From: Paracoccaceae bacterium
GTDB lineage: Bacteria; Pseudomonadota; Alphaproteobacteria; Rhodobacterales; Rhodobacteraceae
DNA length: 50,067 nt
Reading direction: 5' to 3'
Assembly (NCBI GenBank): GCA_024636555.1
Contig: JAGXGW010000066.1
Location: 1 to 50,067 of the forward strand
Shown: positions 38,483 through 47,560 of the stretch, piece by piece
Numbering within the stretch: the stretch's first letter is position 1
Layout of the letters: each line of letters starts with the position of its first letter
Position numbers and translations under genes: made by a program
The notes under the pieces: model-generated
Database searches by the model: none
What the model was told of the DNA's origin: nothing
Seen by the model: the letters and a program-made list of their open reading frames with translations, nothing else

Positions 38483-39571
38483 TCAGCGCGTATCGCGGCT
38501 GTGCAGGATCATCAATTCGCCAAGGTTCTCGCGTGTGATATAGCCCAGAACCCGGTCGTTCTTGTCGCAGACCGCCACAGCGGCGGCGGATTGCTGGTGC
38601 ATGAGATCCAGCACCTCGACCAGCGGCGTGGTAAGGCCCAGACAGGGCAGAGGTGCCAGTTCGACGGCATCCAGCCGTGTCATCTGTCTGGCCGGATCGC
38701 CGACCGCGGACAGGATGCTTTGGCGGGTGAGCAGACCGAGGGCGCGGCCATCGGGCGCGATCACGGGAAACTCGTGCTGTGTGGTGCGGATCAGCGCCTG
38801 CCCAGCGCTTTGCAGCGTGTCTTGCGGGCCAAGTGGTTCGTAGGCGGTGATCATCGCATCGCGCGCGGCAAAGCGGCGCGAGAGGGCGCGCATCGAGACA
38901 TCCTGCGCCTCCGCTCCGGCGGCGAAAAAGATGAAGACCGCGATCAGGATCAGGAACGGATTGCCTGACATCAGCCCCAGAAAGCCCATGCCAAAGGCCA
39001 GCGCACGGCCCGCCATGGCGGCGATCTCGGTGGCGCGGACCCGTCCCATCCGCGCGGCGAGGCCGGCGCGCAACACGCGGCCGCCATCCATCGGGAAGGC
39101 GGGCAGCATGTTGAACACCGCCAGAAACAGGTTCACGGTAGCCAGACGGCTGAGAAAGCCCGGCAAACCGCCATCGGGGGTGATCATCTGCTCCATCGGG
39201 GCCAGGCGTCCGCCCAGCAGCACCATCAGAACCGCCCAGATCACGATATTTACCGCCGGACCCGCCAGTGCAACCGCGATTTCTTGCGAGGGTTTCTCGG
39301 GCATCCGCTCCAGCCGTGCCAGCCCGCCGATCGGCAGCAGGGTGATATCGGGCGTGCGGATGCCGTAGCGGCGCGCCATCAGGGCATGGCCGTATTCATG
39401 GGCGACGACACAGGCAAACAGCGCAAGGATAAAGATCACATTGAGGATCGCAGCAGGTGTGCCGCCCTGACCGTAGCCGATGAACCCGATCCAGATCAGG
39501 ATCAGGAAGAAGGTCACATGGACGCGAAGTTCGGAGCCGAACAACCGTGCGATGGGAAAAGACCAGGCCAC
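38483..39571 (-). CDS. Site-2 protease (M50) family membrane metalloprotease with CBS domains
   Basis: The 362-residue membrane protein has the zinc site HEYGH (HExxH) in its second helix region and the second metal motif NMLPAFPMDGG (NxxPxxxxDG) near residue 160. A C-terminal pair of CBS domains (about residues 240-355, including VAVCDKNDRVLGYITREN) follows the membrane domain. This is the SpoIVFB/Rip3-like branch, whose CBS pair may sense nucleotides and control intramembrane cleavage. The substrate is unknown. It lies between ssb and typA on the same strand, separated from ssb by a terminator-like hairpin. Confidence 0.9.
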   Translation of the reverse strand: MAWSFPIARLFGSELRVHVTFFLILIWIGFIGYGQGGTPAAILNVIFILALFACVVAHEYGHALMARRYGIRTPDITLLPIGGLARLERMPEKPSQEIAVALAGPAVNIVIWAVLMVLLGGRLAPMEQMITPDGGLPGFLSRLATVNLFLAVFNMLPAFPMDGGRVLRAGLAARMGRVRATEIAAMAGRALAFGMGFLGLMSGNPFLILIAVFIFFAAGAEAQDVSMRALSRRFAARDAMITAYEPLGPQDTLQSAGQALIRTTQHEFPVIAPDGRALGLLTRQSILSAVGDPARQMTRLDAVELAPLPCLGLTTPLVEVLDLMHQQSAAAVAVCDKNDRVLGYITRENLGELMILHSRDTR

Positions 39572-39593
39572 GTAAATTCCCTTCAGAGGTACG

Positions 39594-39620
39594 AAAGGCC
39601 CGCGATGGCGGGCCTTTCAA
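39594..39620 (-). terminator. Intrinsic terminator downstream of ssb
   Basis: A GAAAGGCCCGC/GCGGGCCTTTC hairpin lies just after the real TGA of the ssb reading frame at 39626-39628. It is symmetrical, with A and T runs on both sides. Its position matches a gene that normally ends at 39626, not at the early TAA at 39719. Confidence 0.75.
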
Positions 39621-39625
39621 TGTCG

Positions 39626-39718
39626 TCAGAACGGGATTTCATCGTCAATGTCGCGCGATGGCGCACGCCCGCTGCCGCCACCTCCGCCGCCCTGCGAGGG
39701 GCCGCTCTCATAGCCGCC
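39626..39718 (-). other. ssb: Orphaned C-terminal tail of ssb behind an in-frame TAA
   Basis: Reading on in the ssb frame after the TAA at 39719-39721 gives 30 more codons. These are Gly-rich, then end in SRDIDDEIPF and a TGA. DIDDEIPF is the conserved acidic tip of bacterial SSB that binds partner proteins. The frame is intact, and the intergenic terminator sits just beyond this TGA. So these bases belong to ssb and are cut off by a single nonsense codon. Confidence 0.85.
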
Positions 39719-40147
39719 TTAATCGCCGCCGCCGCCGTAATCGCCACCGCCACCGGCATATCCACCGCCGCCAGTGCCGCCGCCACCCCCGCCGCCGGGA
39801 CCATCCAGCATGGTCAGCGTGCCGTCAAAGCCTTGCAGCACAACTTCGGTCGAATAGCGATCCGCCCCGCTCTGGTCCTGCCATTTGCGGGTTTGCAACT
39901 TGCCCTCGATATAGACCTTGGAGCCTTTCTTCAGATATTGCTCGCAAATCCGCACGAGTCCTTCCTGAAACACGGCAACCGTGTGCCATTCGGTCCGCTC
40001 CTTGCGCTCGCCCGATTGTTTGTCTTTCCACTGCTCGGAGGTGGCGATCCGCAGGTTGCAGACCTTGCCGCCGTTCTGAAAAGTCCGCACTTCGGGGTCT
40101 CGGCCAAGATTGCCGATCAGAATTACCTTGTTTACCGATCCGGCCAT
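39719..40147 (-). CDS. ssb: Single-stranded DNA-binding protein, apparently truncated by an in-frame TAA
   Basis: As written, this encodes 142 residues: a complete OB-fold starting [21 protein letters not shown], with the family's [16 protein letters not shown] and WHTVAVF, then a Gly-rich linker that stops at GGGGD. The next codon is TAA where the repeat pattern (GGGGDY) predicts Tyr, and the acidic tail is found downstream in frame. SSB coats single-stranded DNA, and its C-terminal tip recruits replication and repair proteins; loss of the tip is lethal in E. coli. The ATG at 40147 follows GGAGAG at correct spacing. The TAA may be a sequencing error, a readthrough codon or a real mutation compensated by another ssb copy. 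Confidence 0.9.
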   Translation of the reverse strand: MAGSVNKVILIGNLGRDPEVRTFQNGGKVCNLRIATSEQWKDKQSGERKERTEWHTVAVFQEGLVRICEQYLKKGSKVYIEGKLQTRKWQDQSGADRYSTEVVLQGFDGTLTMLDGPGGGGGGGTGGGGYAGGGGDYGGGGD

Positions 40148-40242
40148 GCATCTCTCCATCGAATCTGTTGGTGTGGTGCCTGTGTGGACCACGTCATTCC
40201 TTGTGATGCAACTTGGTTAACACGGACCTAAGGGGAGGGAAC

Positions 40243-40356
40243 ATGAAAAACGCAACATGCGCCGGCCTTGGGCGGCGGGCGGCCTGCCTTGCCGGACATG
40301 CTGGAAAATGCCATCATACGGGTATGGTTTGCCGCAAATGGAAGAATTGCAGATGA
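40243..40356 (+). CDS. Candidate Cys-rich small protein or leader peptide (37 residues)
   Basis: A 37-codon ORF starts at the ATG at 40243 after a very strong ribosome site (AAGGGGAGGGAAC). It contains five Cys and several His and Lys, starting [19 protein letters not shown]. Its TGA overlaps the ATG of the lytic transglycosylase gene (ATGA at 40353), the usual sign of translational coupling. I recognise no family. It may be a leader that couples translation to the transglycosylase or a small metal-binding protein; chance cannot be excluded. Confidence 0.4.
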   Translation: MKNATCAGLGRRAACLAGHAGKCHHTGMVCRKWKNCR

Positions 40357-40958
40357 TCAGACGATGCGCCACGTCCGCCCTTATGGCGCTTGGTCTTGTA
40401 TCAGGCGCTGTTGCGGGCGCGCAGGCCGAGACCCTGTCGAGTCAGGCGCGCGTCAAGCTGTTGTCGTCGCAGACTAGCGTTCTGGATAACCGCGCCCGCC
40501 AGCAATACAACAATTCGGTCCGGTTGCAGCCGCCTTCGGTCAATACGCCGACGAAATGGGGCAGCGCGGAAACAACGCCTTTCAAAGGGCGCTATAACGG
40601 CCCCTATCTGGCGATGGCGCGCGATGCCGCAAGGCGTCACGGTGTGCCGGAGGATCTGTTCCTGAAGCTCGTGCAACAGGAATCGGGGTTCAACCCAAAA
40701 GCTGTCTCGCACAAGGGCGCACTGGGATTGGCGCAACTGATGCCGCAAACAGCGGCGCTCCTGCGCGTCGATCCGCATGATCCCTCCCAGAACCTTGACG
40801 GCGGCGCGCGCTATCTGATGCAGCAATACCGTGCCTTCGGCAACTGGCCGTTGGCGCTGGCGGCCTACAATGCGGGGCCGGGCGCGGTGAAAAAACACGG
40901 CGGCGTGCCGCCCTACCGCGAGACCCAGAACTACATCAAGGTGATATGGGGCGGTTAA
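40353..40958 (+). CDS. Exported lytic transglycosylase (SLT domain)
   Basis: The protein of about 201 residues starts with a signal peptide ([20 protein letters not shown], cleaved near AGAQA). After a low-complexity stretch, an SLT domain follows with the catalytic Glu in [14 protein letters not shown], the [10 protein letters not shown] motif and [10 protein letters not shown]. It cleaves peptidoglycan glycan strands in the periplasm. The ATG at 40353 has a GGAAG sequence upstream; an ATG at 40338 would add five residues without a ribosome site. The strong ribosome site further upstream belongs to a small overlapping ORF. Its 3' end overlaps the next gene on the other strand by 4 bases. Confidence 0.9.
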   Translation: MIRRCATSALMALGLVSGAVAGAQAETLSSQARVKLLSSQTSVLDNRARQQYNNSVRLQPPSVNTPTKWGSAETTPFKGRYNGPYLAMARDAARRHGVPEDLFLKLVQQESGFNPKAVSHKGALGLAQLMPQTAALLRVDPHDPSQNLDGGARYLMQQYRAFGNWPLALAAYNAGPGAVKKHGGVPPYRETQNYIKVIWGG

Positions 40959-41320
40959 CCCGCGACAGGCTTGCGCCCTGCCGGGCCTGCGTAATGCCGC
41001 TCCACCTTGGCCACGCGCAGGGTGTAATGCGTATACCAGCGATCCTGTCCAAGCTGTTGCGCCACCAGATGCTGCGAATCCGCCTTCCATGCCAGAATTG
41101 ACGCCTCGTCGCGCCAGTAGCTGACGGTGATGCCGAACCCGCCCGCGTCGCGCGTGCTTTCCATCCCCAGACAGCCGGGGCTGGCCAGCGCCATCTCGCT
41201 CATCCTTGCGGCCATGGCGGCATAGCCGTGATCGCCCTCGGCCCGCTGCGCTGTAAAGATCACCGCGTAATAGGGCGGCGCGGGCAGGGGCGCAAAATCT
41301 GGCGGCGCGAACCCGGCCAT
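40955..41320 (-). CDS. Antibiotic biosynthesis monooxygenase (ABM) domain protein
   Basis: The 121-residue protein matches the ABM/heme-degrading-monooxygenase-like dimeric barrel: [20 protein letters not shown], a middle [21 protein letters not shown], and [15 protein letters not shown]. Family members are small oxygenases or binding proteins with diverse roles. It begins 4 bases after the stop of the upstream double ATPase and is probably the last gene of the second ABC transporter operon. A role in processing the imported compound is possible but not shown. Confidence 0.82.
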   Translation of the reverse strand: MAGFAPPDFAPLPAPPYYAVIFTAQRAEGDHGYAAMAARMSEMALASPGCLGMESTRDAGGFGITVSYWRDEASILAWKADSQHLVAQQLGQDRWYTHYTLRVAKVERHYAGPAGRKPVAG

Positions 41321-41324
41321 CGGA

Positions 41325-43409
41325 CTACTCGGCAGCGATCTGGATCACCGGCACCATCGTGGCCAGTTCCGCATCGGACAGATGGCATTTGATCTGATGC
41401 CCCTCGGCCAGATGCCGCACAGGCGGCACCTCGCGCTCGCACAGGTTCCCCGGCACCTTCGCTTTCCAGCCGCAGCGGGTCTGGAACGGGCATCCGGTTG
41501 GCGGGTTCATCGCCGAGGGAATGTCCCCCTCAAGCACGATGTGCTTTTTCTTCACCCGCGTGTCGGCGATGGGCACGGCCGAGAGCAGCGCCTCGGTATA
41601 GGGGTGATAGGGCGGGCTGAAGACCTGATCGGTGCTGCCAAGCTCGACCACATGGCCCAGATACATCACCATCACGCGGTCGCTGAGATAGCGCACGATC
41701 GACAGGTCGTGGCTGATGAACAGCAGCGTCGTCTTGTGCTGGCGCTGGATGTCCATCAGCAGATCGGTCACCGCGGCCTGCACCGACACATCCAGCGCCG
41801 AGACAGGCTCGTCCGCCACCACGATCCGCGCATCCCCCGCAAAGGCGCGCGCAATGCCGACGCGCTGTTTTTGCCCGCCGGACAGCTGGCGCGGCATCCG
41901 GTCGGCAAATTCGCGCGGCAGTTTCACCAGATCGAGCAGGTCGAGCATCCTGTCGCGCCGCGCCGCCTCGCTGTCGCCGATGCCGAAGATCTCCAGCGCC
42001 CGGATGATCTGCCGCCCCACCGTCATCGAGGGATTGAGCGTGTCGAACGGGTTCTGGAACACCATCTGCACATCCGCCACCGTCTTGGTGTCGCGCTTCT
42101 GGATCGGCACATCGCCAATGCTGCGGTTGTCGAGCAGGATCTGCCCGTCCGTGGCCGTCTCGAGCCCCATCAGCACCTTGGCGAAGGTGGATTTGCCACA
42201 GCCGGATTCGCCCACGATGGCCAGCGTCTCGCTTTCGCGGGCCTCGAATGTCAGCGTCTCGTTGGCCTTGACCACCTTCATCTCGCCACCGCCGAACAGC
42301 TTACTGGCGGCGACCTCGTAATATTTCTTGAGGTTCTCCATCTTCAGCACGACAGGCCCGATTTCGCCCTTCTGCTTGACCTCGGCCAGCGCGGGGCGCG
42401 CGGCCCAATCGATCTCGTCAAAGCGCAGACAGCGCGTCTCATGCGTGGCCGCCGCGTCTACAGGCGCCATGCGGATCACCCCCCGATCGCAGCGCCCGGC
42501 CTCGAAATAATCGCAGCGCGGGCCGAAATTGCAGCCATCGGGCCGCTCGTGCGGCAGCGGGAAATTACCCGGAATGGCGATCAGCGGGCTGGCGTTCTTG
42601 TCGGCGCCCGGCAGCGGGATCGAGCGGAACAGCGCCTGCGTATAGGGGTGGCGCATCTTGTCGAACACATCGGTGATGCTGCCGCGCTCCACCGCTTCAC
42701 CGGAATACATCACGCAGATCCGGTCACAGGTTTCCAGCACCAGCCCCAGATTATGGCTGATGAACAGCATCGAGGTGCCGTATTTCTTGCCCAGATCCTT
42801 GACCAGATCGACAATCGCCGCCTCGACCGTCACATCCAGCGCGGTGGTCGGCTCGTCGAGGATCAGCAGCGACGGTTTGGACATCAGCGCCATCGCGATC
42901 ACGATGCGCTGCTGCTGGCCGCCTGACAACTGGTGCGGAAAGGCGCGCAGAATCCGCTGCGGATCGGGCAGTTTGACATCCTCGATCACCTGCAAGGCGC
43001 GCGCCTCGGCCTCGCGCTGGGAAATGCCCTCGTGGATCATCGGCACTTCCATCAACTGCTTGCCGATCCGCATCGCGGGGTTCAGGCTCGCCATCGGTTC
43101 CTGATAGATCATCGCGATCTCGTTGCCGCGGATGTCGCGCAACTCCTGCGCCGACATCTCGCTCATGTCGCGCCCCTTGAACTTGACCGAGCCGCCGACG
43201 ATGCGTCCGTTCACGCCCAGATCCTGCATCACGCCCAGAGCCACCGTAGATTTGCCGCAGCCGCTCTCGCCCACCAGCCCCACGGCCTCGCCCGGTTGCA
43301 CGGTGACCGAGAAATCCATCACCGCCGGAATTTCGCGCAGCCGCGTGAAGAACGAGATCGACAGCATGTCTATCTCGAGGATCGGCCCGTCATAGTCGCG
43401 TTTTGCCAT
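41325..43409 (-). CDS. Opp/Dpp-type ABC transporter, fused double ATP-binding protein
   Basis: The 694-residue protein contains two complete OppD/OppF-type ATPases. Domain one has Walker A GESGCGKST near residue 50, signature LSGGQQQRIVI, Walker B LILDEPTTALD and a Cys-containing oligopeptide C-terminal region (GCNFGPRCDYF). Domain two repeats GESGCGKST, has signature LSGGQKQRVGI, and ends with its own Cys pattern (GCPFQTRCGWKA). It powers the importer made by the two permeases and binding protein upstream. It is about 200 residues longer than the fused ATPase of the first transporter, so the two systems are not recent copies. Confidence 0.93.
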   Translation of the reverse strand: MAKRDYDGPILEIDMLSISFFTRLREIPAVMDFSVTVQPGEAVGLVGESGCGKSTVALGVMQDLGVNGRIVGGSVKFKGRDMSEMSAQELRDIRGNEIAMIYQEPMASLNPAMRIGKQLMEVPMIHEGISQREAEARALQVIEDVKLPDPQRILRAFPHQLSGGQQQRIVIAMALMSKPSLLILDEPTTALDVTVEAAIVDLVKDLGKKYGTSMLFISHNLGLVLETCDRICVMYSGEAVERGSITDVFDKMRHPYTQALFRSIPLPGADKNASPLIAIPGNFPLPHERPDGCNFGPRCDYFEAGRCDRGVIRMAPVDAAATHETRCLRFDEIDWAARPALAEVKQKGEIGPVVLKMENLKKYYEVAASKLFGGGEMKVVKANETLTFEARESETLAIVGESGCGKSTFAKVLMGLETATDGQILLDNRSIGDVPIQKRDTKTVADVQMVFQNPFDTLNPSMTVGRQIIRALEIFGIGDSEAARRDRMLDLLDLVKLPREFADRMPRQLSGGQKQRVGIARAFAGDARIVVADEPVSALDVSVQAAVTDLLMDIQRQHKTTLLFISHDLSIVRYLSDRVMVMYLGHVVELGSTDQVFSPPYHPYTEALLSAVPIADTRVKKKHIVLEGDIPSAMNPPTGCPFQTRCGWKAKVPGNLCEREVPPVRHLAEGHQIKCHLSDAELATMVPVIQIAAE

Positions 43410-43423
43410 TGATCCGCTCCGTT

Positions 43424-43481
43424 GTTTCTTTTTGCGTCAAATATCCCGGGGTACGGGGCAGCGCCCCGCCTGTACCCGCCC
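43424..43481. repeat. Intergenic repeat copy 2 with hairpin
   Basis: Bases 43424-43447 (GTTTCTTTTTGCGTCAAATA then TCCC) resemble the repeat at 2783-2823 in opposite orientation. They are followed by GGGTAC-GGGGC and GCCCC...GTACCC, which can form a strong hairpin (43448-43477). It sits between the permease and ATPase genes of the transporter operon and could reduce expression of the ATPase. Confidence 0.5.
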
Positions 43482-44657
43482 TCAATCCCGCAGACTTTCC
43501 TCGCGCAGCCCGTCCGCCAGCAGGTTCAGGCCCAGCACAAGGCTCAGAAGCGCGACAGCCGGCGGCACGGCGGGATGCAGATAGATCGACAAGAGCTTGC
43601 GCCCCTCGTTGATCGTGCTGCCCCAGTCCGGGCTTCCGGGGCTTAGGCCGAGGCCGAAAAAGCCCAGTGTTCCCAGCAGGATCGTCGTGTATCCGATGCG
43701 CAGGCAGAAATCCACGATCAGCGGCCCGCGCGCGTTGGGCAGGATTTCCCACAGCATGATATACCATGGCCCCTCACCGCGCGTCTGGGCGGCGGCCACG
43801 TAGTCGCGTGTCTTGATATCCATCGTGAGGCCCCGCACGATGCGGAATACCGTGGGCGAGTTCACGAAGACGACCGCGACGAAAACCACCAGCAGGTTGG
43901 GCGGAAAACCGATGATGCCCAGCGGGTCCGCGTTCCATGCGATGCCGAGGTAGATCCACAACCCGACCACCAGCGTGACCGAAAGATAGAGGTTGCGCTT
44001 GGCGGGCTGCGTGAAAAACCGTGACTGGAACAGGATCGACAGGAAGATGATCGGAAACAGGAACAGCACACCCGCCATATAGACCGGAATGCCCGTCTGC
44101 ACGATCTCGGGCGTGACCAGCAGGTAGAACAGCAAGATCACCGGAAAGGCGAGGATGAGATTGGCGAGGAAAGACAGAAACGTATCCAGCCGCCCGCCGA
44201 AATAGCCCGCGGGCAAGCCCAGCGTAATTCCCACCATGAAGGCGAAAATCGTGGCGAAAGGGGCGATCTTCATCACTTCCCACGCGCCCACGATCATCCG
44301 GCTGAACACGTCGCGGGCCAGATTGTCACCGCCCATCAGGTAATAGGGATAAAGGCCGTTCGCCTCTGCATCCGGCACGGGCGTTCCGGGGAGTTTGTTC
44401 TTGAGGCCGGAAATCTGGCTCAGCGTGTCATGGGTCACGATCCAGCCGAATCCGCCGCCGAACAATCCGGTGAAGACCCAGAACATCACCAGCGCAAATC
44501 CGATCATGCCGACGGTGCTGTCGAACAGCTTTCCGTAAAGTCCGAGCCTGCGCTTGAACGTCAGTGACAGAGCGAACGTCACGACAAGTGCGATCCAGAC
44601 AGGTGTGAACTGGATCAGGATGCGGGTGGTGATCTCACCCCAGCCGATAGGGTCCAT
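43482..44657 (-). CDS. Opp/Dpp-type ABC transporter permease (DppC-like)
   Basis: The 391-residue membrane protein is longer than typical DppC (about 300). It has two early membrane helices (around FTPVWIALVVTFALSLTF and GMIGFALVMFWVFTGL), then the DppC signature GGDNLARDVFSRMIVGAWE. An extra pair of helices (LYLSVTLVVGLWIYLGIAW) comes before the EAA loop (AAAQTRGEGPWYIMLWEILPN). The GLGLSPGSPDWG end is typical. It forms the channel with the DppB-like partner, whose gene ends 12 bases upstream. Confidence 0.9.
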   Translation of the reverse strand: MDPIGWGEITTRILIQFTPVWIALVVTFALSLTFKRRLGLYGKLFDSTVGMIGFALVMFWVFTGLFGGGFGWIVTHDTLSQISGLKNKLPGTPVPDAEANGLYPYYLMGGDNLARDVFSRMIVGAWEVMKIAPFATIFAFMVGITLGLPAGYFGGRLDTFLSFLANLILAFPVILLFYLLVTPEIVQTGIPVYMAGVLFLFPIIFLSILFQSRFFTQPAKRNLYLSVTLVVGLWIYLGIAWNADPLGIIGFPPNLLVVFVAVVFVNSPTVFRIVRGLTMDIKTRDYVAAAQTRGEGPWYIMLWEILPNARGPLIVDFCLRIGYTTILLGTLGFFGLGLSPGSPDWGSTINEGRKLLSIYLHPAVPPAVALLSLVLGLNLLADGLREESLRD

Positions 44658-44669
44658 GCGCCGCTCCTC

Positions 44670-45722
44670 CTATGACACGCTGATGCGCGGGTTGAGATAG
44701 ACATAGCCGATATCCGAGATCAGCTGCGTCACCAGCACCACGATCACCGACACAACCGAGACGCCCAGCAGCAGCTCGATGTCGTTATTGCCTGCCGCCT
44801 GCACCAGCGTCCAGCCGAAGCCCTTGTAGTTGAACAGGGTTTCCACAATGACCACACCGTTCAGCAGCCACGGGATCTGGAGCATGATCACCGTGAAGGG
44901 TGCGATCAGCGCATTGCGCAGCGCGTGTTTCATCACGATATCGCTGAATTTCACCCCCTTCAGGCGGGCGGTGCGGATATATTGCGCGGTCATCACCTCG
45001 GCCATGGAGGCGCGGGTCATCCGCGCGATATAGCCCATCCCGTAGAGCGAGATGGTCAGCACCGGCAGAAAGAAATTCGAGAAGGTTGCGTTGTCCATCG
45101 CGCCCGTCGCGGTGCCGTTGAACCAGCGCAGCCCTACGGCGGAGGAGGCGAAAACCGCGATCAGAATAACGCCGGAGACATATTCCGGCGTGGCCGTGGT
45201 GGTGATGGCAAAGGTCGAGAGTGTGCGGTCGGTGCGCGAGCCTTCACGCATTCCCGCCAGCACACCCAGCAGCAAGGCCGAAGGCACCATCAGCACCATG
45301 ACCCAGAACATCAGCTTGCCCGTCAGCCCCAGTCGCGTGGCGATAATATTGCCGACGTCATCGCGGAAAACAGTCGACGTGCCCCAGTCGCCTTGCAGGA
45401 TGCCGCAAAAGGTCGGCGCATCGGCCATGACCTGCGGCGTAACGGTGCCGTTCACACAGCGCCCGCGCATCCCGTCTTCCACTTCCAGCGTCCAGCCCGG
45501 CCAGACACCCAGCCATTGCCCGTATTTTACCGGCAACGGTTCGAGAAAGCCGTTCTGGCCCAGCCAGCTTGCCACCTCGGCATCGCTCATGCGGAAGTTG
45601 CCTTGGGTTTTGGCCAGCTTTTCCATATTTGGATAAAGATTGGTCATCGTGAAGACGATGAACGTCAAGCACAGGGCGGTCAGGATCATCACGCCCAACC
45701 GTCGCAAGATGAAAAGACCCAT
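44670..45722 (-). CDS. Opp/Dpp-type ABC transporter permease (DppB-like)
   Basis: The 350-residue permease starts GLFILRRLGVMILTALCLTFIVF, the DppB N-terminal helix. It has a large periplasmic segment with a Cys pair (GRCVNGTVTPQVMADAPTFCGIL) not usual in DppB. An EAA loop (YIRTARLKGVKFSDIVMKHALRNALI) and the WLLNGVVIVETLFNYKGFGWTLV end follow. The extra periplasmic domain may reflect its substrate. It follows the binding-protein gene across a 170-base gap holding a possible hairpin at 45811-45834 (GGAAAGCG/CGCACTTTCC). Confidence 0.9.
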   Translation of the reverse strand: MGLFILRRLGVMILTALCLTFIVFTMTNLYPNMEKLAKTQGNFRMSDAEVASWLGQNGFLEPLPVKYGQWLGVWPGWTLEVEDGMRGRCVNGTVTPQVMADAPTFCGILQGDWGTSTVFRDDVGNIIATRLGLTGKLMFWVMVLMVPSALLLGVLAGMREGSRTDRTLSTFAITTTATPEYVSGVILIAVFASSAVGLRWFNGTATGAMDNATFSNFFLPVLTISLYGMGYIARMTRASMAEVMTAQYIRTARLKGVKFSDIVMKHALRNALIAPFTVIMLQIPWLLNGVVIVETLFNYKGFGWTLVQAAGNNDIELLLGVSVVSVIVVLVTQLISDIGYVYLNPRISVS

Positions 45723-45892
45723 TCAAAGCCCCCTGTCGTCTGAACTTGTTACCGCGCGGGCCGTGGCTGGCGTTCTGTATGACCAGCCTTGCGGCACAGC
45801 GCTCTTGGACGGAAAGCGCAGCAACGCACTTTCCACCAAAGCATGGCAGACCGCGCCCCCGAAACGTGGATGCGGTGCTCTGACGGGCCTGA

Positions 45893-47560
45893 TCAGGCCG
45901 CCAGCCCCCATTTGTAGTGATGGTGCTCGAAAGCGATATGCATATCGACCCCGACAACGCCCTCACGCGCATGGCGGTAGAGCGAGCGCCAGTAGGGTTG
46001 CAGCGTCACGCCCTCTTCCTGGATAAGCGCCTGCATCTCCGCGCTGACCGCACGGCGGGTATCGGCATCGGCAATCGCCAGTGCCGCTTCCAGCAGCGCG
46101 TCGAATTGGGGGTTGGACCAGCCGAACTCGTTCCATGCCTCGCCGGACCGGTAGGCAACAGCCAGAACCTGCACGCCCAGCGGGCGGTGGTTCCAGTTGG
46201 TCGAGCTGAACGGATATTTGGTCCAGTCGTTCCAGAAGGTCGAGCCGGGCAGGATGGTCCGCTTGACCTTGAAACCCGCGTCGCGCAGTTGTGCAGCAAC
46301 GGCATCCGTGGTGTTGCGCCGCCAGTCGTCGTCGATCGAGATGATCTCGTGCTCGAAATCGGCCATGTCGGTTTCATCCAGCAGCGCCTTGGCCGCGACA
46401 GGGTCGTAGATCTGCGGCGGCAGTTCGGCATATTCGGGATGGACCGGCGCGACGTGGTGGTTCTCGGCAGGCACGCCAAGGTTGTCATAGCCCAGTTCCA
46501 GACAGACCGCGTTGTTCACCGCCATCTGGATCGCCTGACGCACGCGTTTGTCCGCGTAGGGGCGCACGCCGTCCACTTCGGCCAGCTGGTTGGGGCGGAT
46601 CACCACGGTGGCACCGGTCACAACCTCGGATTTCACCAGACCCAGACCATCCATGATGTCGATGAACTCGCCCACGGATTCGTGCAGCATGTCCACCTCT
46701 TCGGATTCCAGCGCCGCCAGCCAGGCCGCGCTATCGGTGCCGAAATCGATGTATTCGATCCGGTCCAGATAAGGCCCGCCATAGACATCGGTGCCCCACC
46801 ATGTGTGGTCTTCCGCGCGCGCCAGCGTGCATTTCACACCGACTTCAAGCTCTTCGATCACATAGGGGCCGGTGCCGACATTCTGCACCGCGTCGGGATT
46901 GTAGGACCCATGCACAACGGCCGCCGGATAATCCGAGAAGCTTGCGATGATCGAGATATCGGGCGCACCGAGGTTCAGTTGCAGCGTGGTGTCATCCACG
47001 ACCACGATCGCGCCTTCGGCAGCCGTGCCCGTATCGGCGTCAATCAACGCCTCCATCCGGGCGGCCATCGAATTGCCCTCGACGCTGCGCTCGCACCAGC
47101 GGGTGATGTTATGCGCGACATCACTGGCGGTGAATGCATCGCCGTTGCTCCATGTCACACCGGGACGCACGGTCAGCGTATACTGCGTCGCATCCTCGTT
47201 CGCCTCCCAGCCTTCCAGCAGCATCCCGCGGAAGGTGCCGTCGTTGTTGTATTCAACCAAATATTCAAGCGTGCCGCGTGTCTGGTTGGCGATCTCCGAC
47301 CAGTCCGCCGTGCGCGTATCCTTGAGCGCCCGCACGCTCATCTGGCAACGCAGCGTGCCGCCCTCGGCCGGTGTGGCCTGCGCCTGCGCTTGTGCGGGCG
47401 TGCCCAGCCCGCCCAACGCATAAGCGGCGGCGGCGGAAACACCCAGTCCCGTCGTGCGGGTCAGGAATTCGCGACGGCTGAGTTTGCCGGATTTATATTC
47501 ATCCGCATACATCAAGGCCGCCTTGTGCATTGGCTTTGACTTAAAGATCGTGTGTTTCAT
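45893..47560 (-). CDS. Substrate-binding protein of the Opp-type ABC transporter (Tat signal)
   Basis: The 555-residue family 5 solute-binding protein carries a twin-arginine signal, [20 protein letters not shown], preceded by an unusually long N-terminal region of about 30 residues. It therefore probably crosses the membrane folded, through Tat. The mature part shows [20 protein letters not shown] and [15 protein letters not shown], with [20 protein letters not shown] toward the C-terminal half. The substrate is unknown. It is the first gene of a leftward operon, and repeated ATGTC-type motifs lie about 165-210 bases upstream. Confidence 0.92.
   Translation of the reverse strand: MKHTIFKSKPMHKAALMYADEYKSGKLSRREFLTRTTGLGVSAAAAYALGGLGTPAQAQAQATPAEGGTLRCQMSVRALKDTRTADWSEIANQTRGTLEYLVEYNNDGTFRGMLLEGWEANEDATQYTLTVRPGVTWSNGDAFTASDVAHNITRWCERSVEGNSMAARMEALIDADTGTAAEGAIVVVDDTTLQLNLGAPDISIIASFSDYPAAVVHGSYNPDAVQNVGTGPYVIEELEVGVKCTLARAEDHTWWGTDVYGGPYLDRIEYIDFGTDSAAWLAALESEEVDMLHESVGEFIDIMDGLGLVKSEVVTGATVVIRPNQLAEVDGVRPYADKRVRQAIQMAVNNAVCLELGYDNLGVPAENHHVAPVHPEYAELPPQIYDPVAAKALLDETDMADFEHEIISIDDDWRRNTTDAVAAQLRDAGFKVKRTILPGSTFWNDWTKYPFSSTNWNHRPLGVQVLAVAYRSGEAWNEFGWSNPQFDALLEAALAIADADTRRAVSAEMQALIQEEGVTLQPYWRSLYRHAREGVVGVDMHIAFEHHHYKWGLAA

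Noticed and set aside
36566..38968. Plus-strand 800-residue open frame opposite typA and the M50 gene
   Set aside because: It is antisense to clear TypA and spans two genes. The composition is typical of a mirror frame in GC-rich DNA.
45917..47539. Plus-strand 540-residue open frame opposite the Tat-exported binding protein
   Set aside because: The minus-strand product has a signal peptide and solute-binding motifs; the plus-strand frame has neither motifs nor a ribosome site.
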